Translations under genes and position numbers: made by a program
Part shown: one piece after another, positions 1 to 8,263 of the stretch
Layout: each line of letters starts with the position of its first letter
How positions within the stretch are numbered: position 1 is the stretch's first letter
From: Treponema sp.
GTDB lineage: Bacteria > Spirochaetota > Spirochaetia > Treponematales > Treponemataceae
DNA length: 64,000 bases
NCBI GenBank assembly: GCA_016294035.1
Contig: JAEDCT010000004.1
Coordinates: 1-64,000 of the forward strand
Direction of reading: 5' to 3'
The notes under the pieces: generated by a model
The model's input: the letters and a program-made list of their open reading frames with translations, nothing else
Told to the model about the DNA's origin: nothing
The model's database searches: none

Positions 1-28
1 CGATGATACTGCTGAAAGCGGGAAAGTA

Positions 29-47
29 GGAAGCTGCCGGCTTTTTT
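29..47 (+). terminator. weak hairpin and T-run at the window edge
   Basis: A short imperfect stem (GGAAGC with GCTTTT around a 5-nt loop) runs into a T-rich stretch. It could end transcription of a gene lying left of the window. No gene can be assigned to bases 1-141, and the AT-rich stretch 48-141 shows nothing else recognisable. Confidence 0.25.
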
Positions 48-141
48 ATTTTAAATGTTTTTCTTTTTTTTCAATCAATAAAAATCTTTCAGTTTAATAT
101 TTATTGCTATTTTGCAGTTCTGAAATTTTATGAAATTCTTT

Positions 142-471
142 TTAGACAGTTTTATTTGATAGAAATCGGTTTACAATATAGCTTACAGTTTCTAAATCAT
201 AAGATGAAAGTTTGCTTAAATCGTTTACAAGGTGGATAAGCTTTGCATGGCAAGAAGATTCTGGGATTTTGTCTGGTTTTCCTGTAACAAGGTAGCGCAC
301 AGAAACTCCTAGAACATCAGCGATTTTTACTGCAAGCTCTGCGTTTGGAACATTTCCGTTGTTTATTCCAAGCGAAATTCCGCTTACTGCGAATCCAGCT
401 CTTGCCGCAAGTTCTTTGCGTGAAATATTTTGATACTGAAGCTCATTTTCCACATTTTGCCAGAAAGACAT
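142..471 (-). CDS. XRE-family HTH transcriptional regulator
   Basis: A 109-residue cytoplasmic DNA-binding protein. Residues about 8-66 form a Cro/CI-type helix-turn-helix: the start ISRKELAARAG, the recognition helix region around VSGISLGINNG, and the closing segment AELAVKIADVLGVSVRYLVTG, which is typical of XRE repressors. The C-terminal 40 residues are helical and may dimerise. There is no Shine-Dalgarno site. A TATATT hexamer ends 6 nt before the ATG, so the mRNA is probably leaderless. A palindrome (476-502) overlaps this promoter and suggests autoregulation. The gene is divergent from the broken lipoprotein gene at 608, which may have been a target. The regulated function is unknown. 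Confidence 0.85.
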   Translation of the reverse strand: MSFWQNVENELQYQNISRKELAARAGFAVSGISLGINNGNVPNAELAVKIADVLGVSVRYLVTGKPDKIPESSCHAKLIHLVNDLSKLSSYDLETVSYIVNRFLSNKTV

Positions 472-475
472 AGAA

Positions 476-502
476 ACAATATATCAAAATCTTAAATATT
501 GT
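476..502. promoter_or_regulatory. palindromic operator candidate between xre and the lipoprotein gene
   Basis: ACAATAT and ATATTGT form a 7-bp inverted repeat with centres 20 bp apart. It overlaps the -10 hexamer of the minus-strand XRE gene (TATATT, bases 483-478). On the plus strand a TATAAT at 515-520, preceded by TTTG, is the likely -10 of the lipoprotein gene. The position fits autorepression by the XRE protein; this is inferred from position and symmetry only. Confidence 0.45.
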
Positions 503-607
503 ACTGTTTTTTTGTATAATTTTGACTTTAAATCATTTGAATGTAAAAATATTAATAACTTTAGGCTAAAGGAATTAAAATTTTCAACATTCTCAAGGAG
601 ATTTCTT

Positions 608-1788
608 ATGAAAAAATTCTGCGATTTTTGTGCAAAAGCGGCACTTTTATGTCTTTTGGCAGTTTTTATGTCTTGCTCTAACGGCGGAAGTTAAAGTTCA
701 GATTATTTTGATTTTAATTCAGAAAACGAAGTCTTAATTCAGGCTGAAAAAAGTAAATCCGCAGATGGCGGCGTTCTTTTAAAAATTTCAAATCTTCCAA
801 AAGTAGAAAACACTGTAAGGATTTTGTATGAAGATGGAAGTGATGATATGATTTATCACAATGGAAATGCTTCTGATGACTATGAGCTCGAGTATCCTTT
901 TGTTGAGGCGGGCAAACTTATAAATTTTATGTTGTAACAAAAGTCAATGGCAATGAAATTCATTCCAGTAAGGCTGCTATAGTTCCAGATTCCGGCGTGG
1001 GAGAATTCCGGCTAAAAGAGCCTATAAAAGTTGATTATTCTGATAATTGCATAAAAGTTACAAGAGGAGAATTTAAAGGTCAAATTGAAAGCAAATTCAG
1101 TCCTAAATGTGTAATTCAATTATTTGGAGACGCAGAATGGAATGAATATTTGGGAGAATATGAAACTGATAATTTGGATTTGAGCAAAGTATATGGCATT
1201 AGTCAAAAAGATGTTTACTACTATATTTTGTATTCAATCAATTATAACAATAAAATGATTCGTAGCTATTATAATTGCGTATACAATGGATGTGTAAAAG
1301 TTGATACAAGCGGGGTAACGTATAAATATGCGTATGACAGTTCTGCTTGCAGTTATTATGATGGTGAAACTTTAGGAAATGGATGGAGCATTGAAAGAGG
1401 AGTAATCCCAAATGGTATGAATCCACAATCTAGTCGACAAAGTGTAAATGGCATTAGTTTTTCTATTTCTAAAAATGTAATGAGAGAATACGACGGCCTT
1501 GGATACTCAACAAAAAGTGTAAAATTCAAAAAAAATTTTAGTGGTTATACTTCTGTTAAGTCCATAAAAGCCAAAGTGAAAGGAAAATCAGGCAACTGGT
1601 TTGAAATGGGAATTTATTTTCAATATCCTGATGACACAATGTATGGATGGAGTTTTCAGAAAATCTGCATAGGAAGTGAAACAGAATTTGAAATTACACC
1701 TTATGCTTCTGGAATAAAAAATCTGCAAGTTTTCTTTGAGCCGTTGGATGCAGGAACTTATGAAGTTTCTGATATTCAAATAGAATAA
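608..1788 (+). pseudogene. broken exported lipoprotein gene (one nonsense codon, one frameshift)
   Basis: Translation starts at ATG 608 behind AAGGAG (594-599) and gives a lipoprotein signal peptide with lipobox FMSC, cysteine about residue 23. The frame stops at TAA 692-694, immediately followed by serine codons. The same frame then stays open to about 914, where one missing base in or near the A-run 914-916 shifts reading into the frame that continues to the stop at 1788. With the stop read as Ser (TCA to TAA is one change) and one base restored, a 393-residue lipoprotein results. The last 140 residues look like a beta-rich, possibly carbohydrate-binding domain (motif GNWFEMGIYFQYPDD). No family was recognised. 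Sequencing error is an alternative for either lesion. Confidence 0.75.
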
Positions 1789-1818
1789 AATAAGAACTCA
1801 ATAAGTGAACAATGTTTT

Positions 1819-1848
1819 TCCCGGGGAATTTTCCTCGGGATTTTTTTT
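1819..1848 (+). terminator. intrinsic terminator after the broken lipoprotein gene
   Basis: TCCCGGGGA and TCCTCGGGA pair as a 9-bp stem with one wobble and a 4-nt loop, followed by eight T. It lies 30 bp after the stop codon at 1788, so the damaged gene keeps a proper 3' end. Confidence 0.85.
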
Positions 1849-1915
1849 GGTGAATAAAAATTCATTACAAATTTGCTGCGGATAATTTCTTCTTCGTAAA
1901 TTATTAAATTGGTGT

Positions 1916-1948
1916 AAAAAAAACAAACCCCGACAAACTGCCGGGGTT
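1916..1948 (-). terminator. intrinsic terminator, minus strand
   Basis: AACCCCG (1926-1932) pairs with CGGGGTT (1942-1948) around a 9-nt loop. On the minus strand the stem is followed by TTTG and then a run of eight T. It lies about 95 bp past the htrA stop codon and is the likely end of that transcript. Confidence 0.75.
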
Positions 1949-2044
1949 CGAAATAAAGGAGTTCTATGAAGAAGGCTTTGCATTTACCAACCTTCACTAA
2001 AATAAACTTCCTTATTGCAAAAAGGTTACAAAAAATCCGAAAAA

Positions 2045-3544
2045 TTATTTAGAAATTTTGAATTTATTTGTTGTTGTGGTGTGTCCTTCATTGTAAACAT
2101 CGAACCAAAATTCCTTTTTGTTTGTTGTATCCAGTTCCTTATAGAATTCAGCAATGTTTTTTACTGGTTTATCGTTTACAGCCGTGATAATATCCCCATT
2201 TTGAAGTCTAAGGGCTGCAGCAGGCGTCTTTTCCTGAACACCTGATACTACTACTCCCTGAATCTTTTTGTTTTCAATATTGAGTTTCTTGCGAGAATCA
2301 TCATTGAGAAGACTGGCGATGAATCCAGGCCAAAGCTTTAAGTTGTCAGAAGTTATTTCTTCGGATCTTTCCTCAATTTTTACCGTGATCTCTTTCTTTT
2401 CCTTGCCTCTGAGAATCTTGAATTTTGCAGTTTTGCCGGCTCTGATTCCGGAAATCTGCCTTACAAGCTGATCAACTGATTTGATTTCTTTTCCATCAAG
2501 CTCAATAATATAGTCTCCTGGTTGTATTCCGCTTTTTATTGCAGGACTTCCGAGGAAAACCTGGCAGGCAAGGGCTCCTGACTGATTTTTGTCAATTCCA
2601 AGTTCAGTCTTGTACTCGTCGGTAACTTCAACCAGGCTTACACCTAGCCAACCATAGGCTATTTTTCCATTGCTGATGAACTGGTCAATTGCTGTTTTTA
2701 TGTTGTTGATAGGAATTGAGAATCCCAATCCCTGAGAACCACCTGATCGTGATGCAATCCAGGTGTTGATTCCGATTACTTCGCCATATATGTTTACCAA
2801 TGGACCTCCAGAGTTTCCCTGGTTGATTGCCGCATCTGTCTGGATGAAGTCGCTGATGGATCCGATTTGCCTTCCGGAACGTCCTGTTGCACTGACAATT
2901 CCCTGTGTGACAGAGGCGAAGTATCCGAGAGGGCTTCCAAGTGCAAGGACAATATCGCCCTGCTGAACAACATCAGAATCACCAAGCTTTGAAATTACGA
3001 TTGACTGATCATTGGATTCAAATGAAACGAGTGCAATATCAATCCTTTCATCTCCACCGACTAATTTTCCTTCGAATTCACGTTCATCATTCAGCTTAAC
3101 CTTGATTTTTGATGCTTTTCCTGCAACGTGAAAGTTTGTTAGTGCATAGATAGTGTTTCCAGTTCTCTTGACGATAACACCACTTCCGAGTCCTGTTTCT
3201 TCGTATTCTCTTGTTCCTTCTTCGTTTTCAGGCATTCCAAAGAAAGGAAATCCTTTGAAGAAGTTGTTCACTGGAACTTTTCTTGTTTCTGTAACATCAA
3301 TTTCAACGACAGATGGCAAAACATTTGAGCTGATTGACCTGAATGTATTTTGCAATGACTGGGTCACGGCGAGAGAGTCTGTTGGAATTGGTTTTGGCTG
3401 AGCGGACTGAGTCTGAGACTGGGATTCCTGGGCAAAAGCCATGGAACCTGATGTCTTGTTCATGTTGCATGAGAGGGCAAGAATTCCCATGGCAATTGTA
3501 AATGCTCCGATGGAGTAGAATATGTTCTTATGTGTTTTTTTCAT
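2045..3544 (-). CDS. htrA: periplasmic serine endoprotease Do (HtrA/DegP family)
   Basis: An envelope-stress protease and chaperone of 499 residues acting outside the inner membrane. The N-terminus is a hydrophobic export signal ending LALSC (Cys26), a possible lipobox, so the protein may be membrane-tethered. The trypsin-like domain carries the full triad: His139 in TNFHVAG, Asp169 in DERIDIAL, Ser245 in GNSGGPL. Two PDZ domains follow, at about 290-385 and 430-490, the DegP/DegQ layout. The start has a good ribosome site (AGAGG, 7 nt before ATG). It appears monocistronic: the gene upstream ends at 3675 and a minus-strand terminator follows. No sigma-E-type promoter was recognised in the 130 bp before it. 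Confidence 0.95.
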   Translation of the reverse strand: MKKTHKNIFYSIGAFTIAMGILALSCNMNKTSGSMAFAQESQSQTQSAQPKPIPTDSLAVTQSLQNTFRSISSNVLPSVVEIDVTETRKVPVNNFFKGFPFFGMPENEEGTREYEETGLGSGVIVKRTGNTIYALTNFHVAGKASKIKVKLNDEREFEGKLVGGDERIDIALVSFESNDQSIVISKLGDSDVVQQGDIVLALGSPLGYFASVTQGIVSATGRSGRQIGSISDFIQTDAAINQGNSGGPLVNIYGEVIGINTWIASRSGGSQGLGFSIPINNIKTAIDQFISNGKIAYGWLGVSLVEVTDEYKTELGIDKNQSGALACQVFLGSPAIKSGIQPGDYIIELDGKEIKSVDQLVRQISGIRAGKTAKFKILRGKEKKEITVKIEERSEEITSDNLKLWPGFIASLLNDDSRKKLNIENKKIQGVVVSGVQEKTPAAALRLQNGDIITAVNDKPVKNIAEFYKELDTTNKKEFWFDVYNEGHTTTTNKFKISK

Positions 3545-3674
3545 ATAATACCTCTATATATAAAATAATAAAATATGATAACAGTTACAAGTTAATTGAA
3601 ACTTTTTGTTTTCTCTTCGGGGGTGGGAAAATTAGATTTCGTTAATCATCAGCGAAAAATTGACTCTTGAAATA

Positions 3675-4472
3675 TTAATGTACGGTTCTGAAAATTCGGA
3701 ATCCAATGTAGTCAACGGCAGTATTAAAACTCATGGGGTAAGGCGTATAGTCTATTGCCAGGGCATAGTCATTGGCTCCGTAGCTGCCGCCTTTTGCTGT
3801 GACATTTGTTGTTGACAAATAGCATAATTCCCAGACGTTTCCGCTCATGTCAAAGATTCCCCATGAGTTTGGCAGTTTTGTTCCGCATTCATTGGTTTTT
3901 GACTGACCATATACAGCAACATCATCGCAGTTGTTTGATCCGGCATACTTGAATTTTGTGCCAGCCTTTGCAACCATTTTCCATTCAGAAACTGTCGGGA
4001 GCCTGTATCCATTTGAATCAGCATTCATGTAAAGTTCAGCCATTGCCTGATTTGAATCCCTGTATTCTGTTGAGAAGCTGGAATCAGTGTAGAATGCAGG
4101 ACTAAGACCGCTTTTTCTGCTGTATGCATTTAGCCAGACTGCAGCATCCATGTAGGTGATAGTTGTGACCGGCATGTATTTTCTTTTTGATGGCTGAAAT
4201 GACCATTGGTAGCTTCCTTCATTACCCGGATTCTTAAAACTATAGCCGTTTTTTGCTGCCCATTCTCTAACTTCATGCCAAAGTTCATATGTTGTTTCGT
4301 AGGTATTCACTTCAATGCCTGGTGCTGGAATGGTTAAGCTTAATGATTGTATTGTATGAGTTTTTGTTCCAATAAGTTCCTTAATGTCGCTGGTCATGTC
4401 CGAGCATGAAATTGTTAATATGCCCGGAATAAGAAAAACTGAAAGTATTCTGATGGTATTTCTGAGTTTCAT
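3675..4472 (-). CDS. lipoprotein with formylglycine-generating-enzyme (SUMF1-like) domain
   Basis: A 265-residue exported lipoprotein: signal peptide with lipobox LTISC (Cys23), then one FGE-sulfatase domain. Family hallmarks are ETTYELWHEV (about 58-67), YRLPTVSEWKMVAKAG, the signature PNSWGIFDMSGNVWELC and the closing GFRIFR. Bacterial relatives include true sulfatase-activating enzymes but also many catalytically silent binding proteins. No sulfatase gene is in the window, so activity cannot be inferred. It starts one base after the stop of the exported protein encoded at 4473-5099, so the two are co-transcribed and probably work together at the envelope. Confidence 0.85.
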   Translation of the reverse strand: MKLRNTIRILSVFLIPGILTISCSDMTSDIKELIGTKTHTIQSLSLTIPAPGIEVNTYETTYELWHEVREWAAKNGYSFKNPGNEGSYQWSFQPSKRKYMPVTTITYMDAAVWLNAYSRKSGLSPAFYTDSSFSTEYRDSNQAMAELYMNADSNGYRLPTVSEWKMVAKAGTKFKYAGSNNCDDVAVYGQSKTNECGTKLPNSWGIFDMSGNVWELCYLSTTNVTAKGGSYGANDYALAIDYTPYPMSFNTAVDYIGFRIFRTVH

Positions 4473-5099
4473 TTATTTGCCTGTCCCTGGAAGAATGTGG
4501 ATTGAGGCTCCGCAGTTTATCCCCAGAAAGTAGTTTCTGTTGCTTTCCTCGAATTGAATTGTCAACGGAATCCCAGCCTTCCATTTTGCGTCGAAGTTAT
4601 TGTTCTTGAAAAAGGATCTTGTCACGGAAAATTCGGACCTGAAAAGAAAGTCCGTGTACCATCTGTCAATTTCAATATCCCTGATGTTGATGGCCTTAAG
4701 TTTTGTTAGTCCCAAGCCCACTCCTGTATCAAGACATAGAATAAAGGGAATGTCGTTTTTTGAATTGACTGGATATGTTGCCTGGATTGATTGGATAATT
4801 TGCGTTCCCCAGAAATCTGAAATTTCATCGCGGTCATTCAAATTTTTTTTGATGCCGATGCGGGTTGCAGATCCAAATTCAAGTGGAGTCAGAAATTGAT
4901 ACATGAATTTTCTTTCAATAACTAAATTTGTCTGAATTTGATATTCTGAGAAATCCACGATTGGACCAAAGGACTTGTCTACTTCAGTTTCAAGAATTGC
5001 CTTGTAATTGGAAATGGCGTTTCTTGCCGAGTTGTCCATGGCATGAATGGAGTTTGCGAGAAGTATAATAAGAAGTATGATTGATGAACTTTTTTTCAT
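4473..5099 (-). CDS. exported protein of unknown function, possible small beta-barrel
   Basis: A 208-residue protein with a clear Sec signal peptide (positive MKKSS, hydrophobic core, cleavage after IHA about residue 20). The mature part alternates polar and hydrophobic residues (for example QTNLVIERKFMYQF, FGSATRIGIKKNL, FILCLDTGVGLGLTK), a pattern that fits outer-membrane beta-strands. It has no recognised domain. It is the first gene of a two-gene unit with the FGE-like lipoprotein: the coding regions abut with no spacer, so their translation is probably coupled. A hairpin separates the unit from leuS upstream. Confidence 0.7.
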   Translation of the reverse strand: MKKSSSIILLIILLANSIHAMDNSARNAISNYKAILETEVDKSFGPIVDFSEYQIQTNLVIERKFMYQFLTPLEFGSATRIGIKKNLNDRDEISDFWGTQIIQSIQATYPVNSKNDIPFILCLDTGVGLGLTKLKAINIRDIEIDRWYTDFLFRSEFSVTRSFFKNNNFDAKWKAGIPLTIQFEESNRNYFLGINCGASIHILPGTGK

Positions 5100-5149
5100 G
5101 ATATTGCTTATTGATAATGAGAAAGTCTTTTTTCAGGAAAAGGAATAAA

Positions 5150-5178
5150 TCCCAGGTCTCAAAAACAAAAACCTGGGA
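5150..5178 (-). terminator. hairpin after leuS
   Basis: TCCCAGGT (5150-5157) pairs perfectly with ACCTGGGA (5171-5178). On the minus strand the stem is followed by TTTATTCCTTTT, a weak U-tract. It lies 10 bp beyond the leuS stop codon and is its likely terminator, although the 13-nt loop is large. Confidence 0.6.
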
Positions 5179-5187
5179 CTATTGTTT

Positions 5188-7728
5188 TTATTTGACTACG
5201 ATGTTAACAAGTTTTCCTGGAACTATGATTTTCTTTACGATTTCATGTCCGTCGATGAATTTCTTTGCTGCTTCATTTTCAAGAGCCATTTTTTCAAGAA
5301 GTTCCTTGTCGCTTGCCTTGTCTGCATCAATCTCAAAACTTCCACGAACTTTTCCGTTTACGCTGAGCATAATCTTTACTGAGTCTTCCTTGCAGTATTC
5401 TTCGCTGAAGGTTGTCCATGGTTCGTATGCAATAGACTTGTTGTGTCCGAGTTTTTCCCAGAGTTCTTCTCCGATGTGAGGAGCATAAACAGAAAGCATT
5501 TTTACAAAACCTTCCCACATTGCTCTAGGAAGAGAGTCGAACTTTGATGCTTCATTGATGAAAATCATCATCTGAGAAATTGCCGTGTTGAAGTTGAGGG
5601 TATCTGTGTCCTCAGTTACTTTCTTTACGGTTTTTGCATAAGTTTTTCTGAGATCAGCCAAAGCTTTATCTTCAATTTTTAATGTAATGTCAGTTTCGTT
5701 GATTCCTTTTTCACCAACGGCCCAAACTTTTTCCAGGAAGCGGTTGATACCAACGAGGCCCTGTGTGTTCCATGGCTTTGAAACAGTAAGTGGACCCATG
5801 AACATTTCGTACATGCGGACAGAGTCAGCACCGTACTGGTCGATCATTTCGTCAGGGTTAACAACATTCTTCAAAGACTTTGACATCTTGGCGATGATCT
5901 GTTCAACTTCTTCGCCGGTTGCCTTTTCAATGTACTTGCCGTCCTTTTCTTCAACTTCGTCAGTTGGAACAAGAGTCTTGTTCTTGCGCTGGAAAGCAAA
6001 TGAAGTTATGAGACCCTGGTTGATGAGGTGCTGGAACGGTTCCTTTGTGGAAACTAGTCCGCAGTCATAAAGAACCTTGTGCCAGAATCTTGCGTAAAGA
6101 AGGTGGAGAACTGCGTGCTCGGCACCACCGACGTAAAGATCAACAGGCATCCAGTAGTTTTCAGCTTCCTTTGAACAGAAAGCATTGTTGTTTTTAGGAT
6201 CAAGGTAGCGCAGGTAATACCAGCAGCTTCCCCCCCACTGAGGCATTGTGTTTGTTTCGCGCTTTGCATCTTTTCCGCACTTAGGGCACTTGCAGTTGAC
6301 CCAGGAATCGATGGCAGCAAGAGGAGATTCACCTGTACCTGTAGGCTGATAAGACTTAACATCCGGGAGCTTAACAGGAAGTTCGCTTTCAGGAACTGCA
6401 ACTGTACCGCAGCAAGGGCAGTGTACCAAAGGAATTGGTTCACCCCAGTAGCGCTGGCGGCTGAAAATCCAGTCGCGGAGCTTGTAGTTTACTGTAGCCT
6501 TGCCGATTTTCTTTTCTTCAAGGAATTCAATCATCTTTGCGATGGCATCCTTTTTGTTGAGACCGTCTAAGAATCCTGAATTAACGTGGATTCCGTCCTG
6601 AGTCCAAGCCTGTGTCTGAACATCAACTTCGCTCTTGAGAACTTCAATGATTGGAAGATTGAACTTCTTTGCAAATTCCCAGTCGCGGTCGTCGTGGGCT
6701 GGAACAGCCATGATTGCACCGGTTCCATAAGAAATGAGAACATAGTCTGCAATCCAGATTGGAATTTTCTTTCCATTAACAGGGTTGATTGCATAGCTTC
6801 CTGAGAATACACCGGTCTTGTCCTTTGCAAGGTCTGTACGCTGAAGGTCAGATTTCTTTGCGGCTTCTTCAATGTATTTTTCAACTGCATCCTTCTGTTC
6901 AGCTGTCGTGATTTTCTTTACTGCAGGATGCTCTGGAGCAACTACCATATATGTTGCACCGTAAAGTGTATCACAGCGTGTTGTATAGACTGTAAGCTTT
7001 TCTCCATTATGACCGTCGATTTCAAAATCAACTTCAGCACCGAATGACTTACCGATCCAGTTGCGCTGCATAGCCTTTACGCTGTCCGGCCAGTCAAGGG
7101 TATCAAGGTCTTCAAGAAGGCGTTCTGCATATTCAGTGATTTTCAAAATCCACTGGCGTATTGTCTTGTGTGTAACAACTGCACCACAGCGTTCGCATTT
7201 TCCTTCCTTAACTTCTTCGTTGGCAAGACCTGTAAGACATGAAGGACACCAGTTGATTGGAGTTTCTGCTTCGTATGCAAGTCCCTTTTCGTAGAGCTTG
7301 AGGAAAATCCACTGAGTCCACTTGTAGTAATCTGGTTCACATGTAGAAACGCAGCGGTCCCAGTCATAGGAAAAACCGAGGGCCTTGATCTGGCGTGTAA
7401 AGTTTTCGATGTTTGCGTTAGTTGTGATTGAAGGATGTGTACCAGTCTTGATGGCGTAGTTTTCTGCAGGAAGACCAAAAGCATCGTATCCCATTGGATG
7501 AAGAACATTGTAGCCCTTCATGCGAAGGTAGCGGCAGTAAATGTCTGTTGCAGTGTAGCCTTCCGGATGTCCTACATGAAGACCTGCTCCCGATGGATAA
7601 GGGAACATGTCCAGAACATAGCGTCTCTTGTCTGCCGGAAATTTCTCATCTTCTGTTACACGGAATGTCTTGTTCGTATCCCAGTAATTCTGCCATTTAG
7701 GTTCAATGTTTTTGAATGGGTATGCCAT
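5188..7728 (-). CDS. leuS: leucyl-tRNA synthetase
   Basis: Class I aminoacyl-tRNA synthetase of 846 residues that charges tRNA-Leu in the cytoplasm. The HIGH motif is HVGH at 51-54 within PYPSGAGLHVGHPEGYTATD. The KMSKS loop is at 614-618. Two zinc-type cysteine clusters are present (CPSCLTG...CERCG and CPCCGTV...CPKCG), and the CP1 editing domain lies between about 220 and 410. Length is normal for bacterial LeuRS. The ATG at 7728 is preceded by TAGGAG, 9 nt upstream. The 195 bp in front of it are unusual: they contain a near copy of the first 12 codons and several hairpins, described separately. It appears monocistronic. Confidence 0.97.
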   Translation of the reverse strand: MAYPFKNIEPKWQNYWDTNKTFRVTEDEKFPADKRRYVLDMFPYPSGAGLHVGHPEGYTATDIYCRYLRMKGYNVLHPMGYDAFGLPAENYAIKTGTHPSITTNANIENFTRQIKALGFSYDWDRCVSTCEPDYYKWTQWIFLKLYEKGLAYEAETPINWCPSCLTGLANEEVKEGKCERCGAVVTHKTIRQWILKITEYAERLLEDLDTLDWPDSVKAMQRNWIGKSFGAEVDFEIDGHNGEKLTVYTTRCDTLYGATYMVVAPEHPAVKKITTAEQKDAVEKYIEEAAKKSDLQRTDLAKDKTGVFSGSYAINPVNGKKIPIWIADYVLISYGTGAIMAVPAHDDRDWEFAKKFNLPIIEVLKSEVDVQTQAWTQDGIHVNSGFLDGLNKKDAIAKMIEFLEEKKIGKATVNYKLRDWIFSRQRYWGEPIPLVHCPCCGTVAVPESELPVKLPDVKSYQPTGTGESPLAAIDSWVNCKCPKCGKDAKRETNTMPQWGGSCWYYLRYLDPKNNNAFCSKEAENYWMPVDLYVGGAEHAVLHLLYARFWHKVLYDCGLVSTKEPFQHLINQGLITSFAFQRKNKTLVPTDEVEEKDGKYIEKATGEEVEQIIAKMSKSLKNVVNPDEMIDQYGADSVRMYEMFMGPLTVSKPWNTQGLVGINRFLEKVWAVGEKGINETDITLKIEDKALADLRKTYAKTVKKVTEDTDTLNFNTAISQMMIFINEASKFDSLPRAMWEGFVKMLSVYAPHIGEELWEKLGHNKSIAYEPWTTFSEEYCKEDSVKIMLSVNGKVRGSFEIDADKASDKELLEKMALENEAAKKFIDGHEIVKKIIVPGKLVNIVVK

Positions 7729-7923
7729 TTTTTATAACTCCTAAAAAAATAATTTGGTGGCAGAATTACTGCCACATATAGTTTAGCGACATGGATGTCG
7801 CGTTAATTACCAAAACAAAAAGTACTGTCGAGTTTATGCAAGGCAAAAACTCGAGGAATAAAAATTACAGGAGGTAATTTTTATGCCCCACTTCGGTTCA
7901 ATGTTTTTGAATGGGTATGCCAT
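7693..7923 (-). repeat. direct repeat of the leuS 5' end (7693-7728 and 7888-7923)
   Basis: The 36 bp encoding LeuS residues 1-12 (MAYPFKNIEPKW) recur 195 bp upstream with two differences, both synonymous third-position changes (Pro CCT/CCG, Lys AAA/AAG). The first 29 bp are identical. The upstream copy opens a 29-codon minus-strand reading frame (7923 to 7834) that ends before the true leuS start. It is either the remnant of an insertion that duplicated the start of the gene, or a translated leader peptide. Confidence 0.8.
7729..7887 (-). promoter_or_regulatory. hairpin-rich leuS leader
   Basis: Four strong inverted repeats follow one another: 7757-7775 (GTGGCAG/CTGCCAC), 7786-7801 (GCGACAT/ATGTCGC), 7828-7854 (TCGAGTTT/AAACTCGA) and 7858-7884 (11-bp arms ending AATTAC/GTAATT, loop AGGAG). 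In addition, bases 7759-7772 are an exact 14-bp inverted copy of leuS codons 12-16 (7682-7695). The leader RNA can therefore either fold on itself or pair with the coding region across the ribosome site and start codon. This suggests translational control of leuS. No T-box sequence was found. Confidence 0.5.
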
Positions 7924-8186
7924 ATATTTTCTCATGAACCTTAATTTGTTGAATTATATATAGAATATTTTGCGCAATATTATAGTGATTTTTATCTACT
8001 TTAACAATTGAAAGAACTGTAAATTACTTTGTTTTTTTATTCTTAACGCAAGAGCGCGGGCACGAAAAAACGGACAAGAATCCGAGATTGATTGATGAAT
8101 TCTAGTTCCGTTTTTAGAAACAGCAATGATGTTCAGATATAACTGATTATGGAATAGCAGGAACAGACCTTGGGCTGATTATTTTA

Positions 8187-8249
8187 TTGACAATAAAACG
8201 AAATAATGCAATATTTAATATATGAGCAATTGTTCATATATTAAATATT
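8187..8249 (+). promoter_or_regulatory. promoter with ArsR/SmtB-type operator of the metal-efflux operon
   Basis: A consensus -35 box TTGACA (8187-8192) is followed after 17-19 bp by an AT-rich -10 region inside a 40-bp palindrome (8210-8249, 20-bp arms, one mismatched pair). Its centre, TGAGCAATTGTTCA, matches the known TGAACA-type half-sites of ArsR/SmtB/CzrA operators. The operator covers the -10 region and the transcription start, so binding of the ArsR protein encoded at 10382 should block transcription until metal releases it. The preceding bases 7924-8186 hold no recognisable gene; only small imperfect hairpins are seen there. Confidence 0.85.
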
Positions 8250-8263
8250 TTGTGGAGCCTGAT

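Noticed and set aside
7729..7923. Insertion sequence or MITE in front of leuS
   Set aside because: No terminal inverted repeats bound the segment, and a 36-bp imperfect duplication is too long for a usual target-site duplication; kept as a repeat/leader finding.
8030..8130. Possible terminator or small RNA (AAAAACGGA ... TCCGTTTTT, 30-nt loop)
   Set aside because: The loop is large, no gene on either strand ends here and no promoter is evident; no function can be supported.
8222..8263. Longer N-terminus for the HMA protein starting at ATG 8222
   Set aside because: It lies within the operator palindrome, lacks a ribosome site and encodes residues foreign to the HMA fold.
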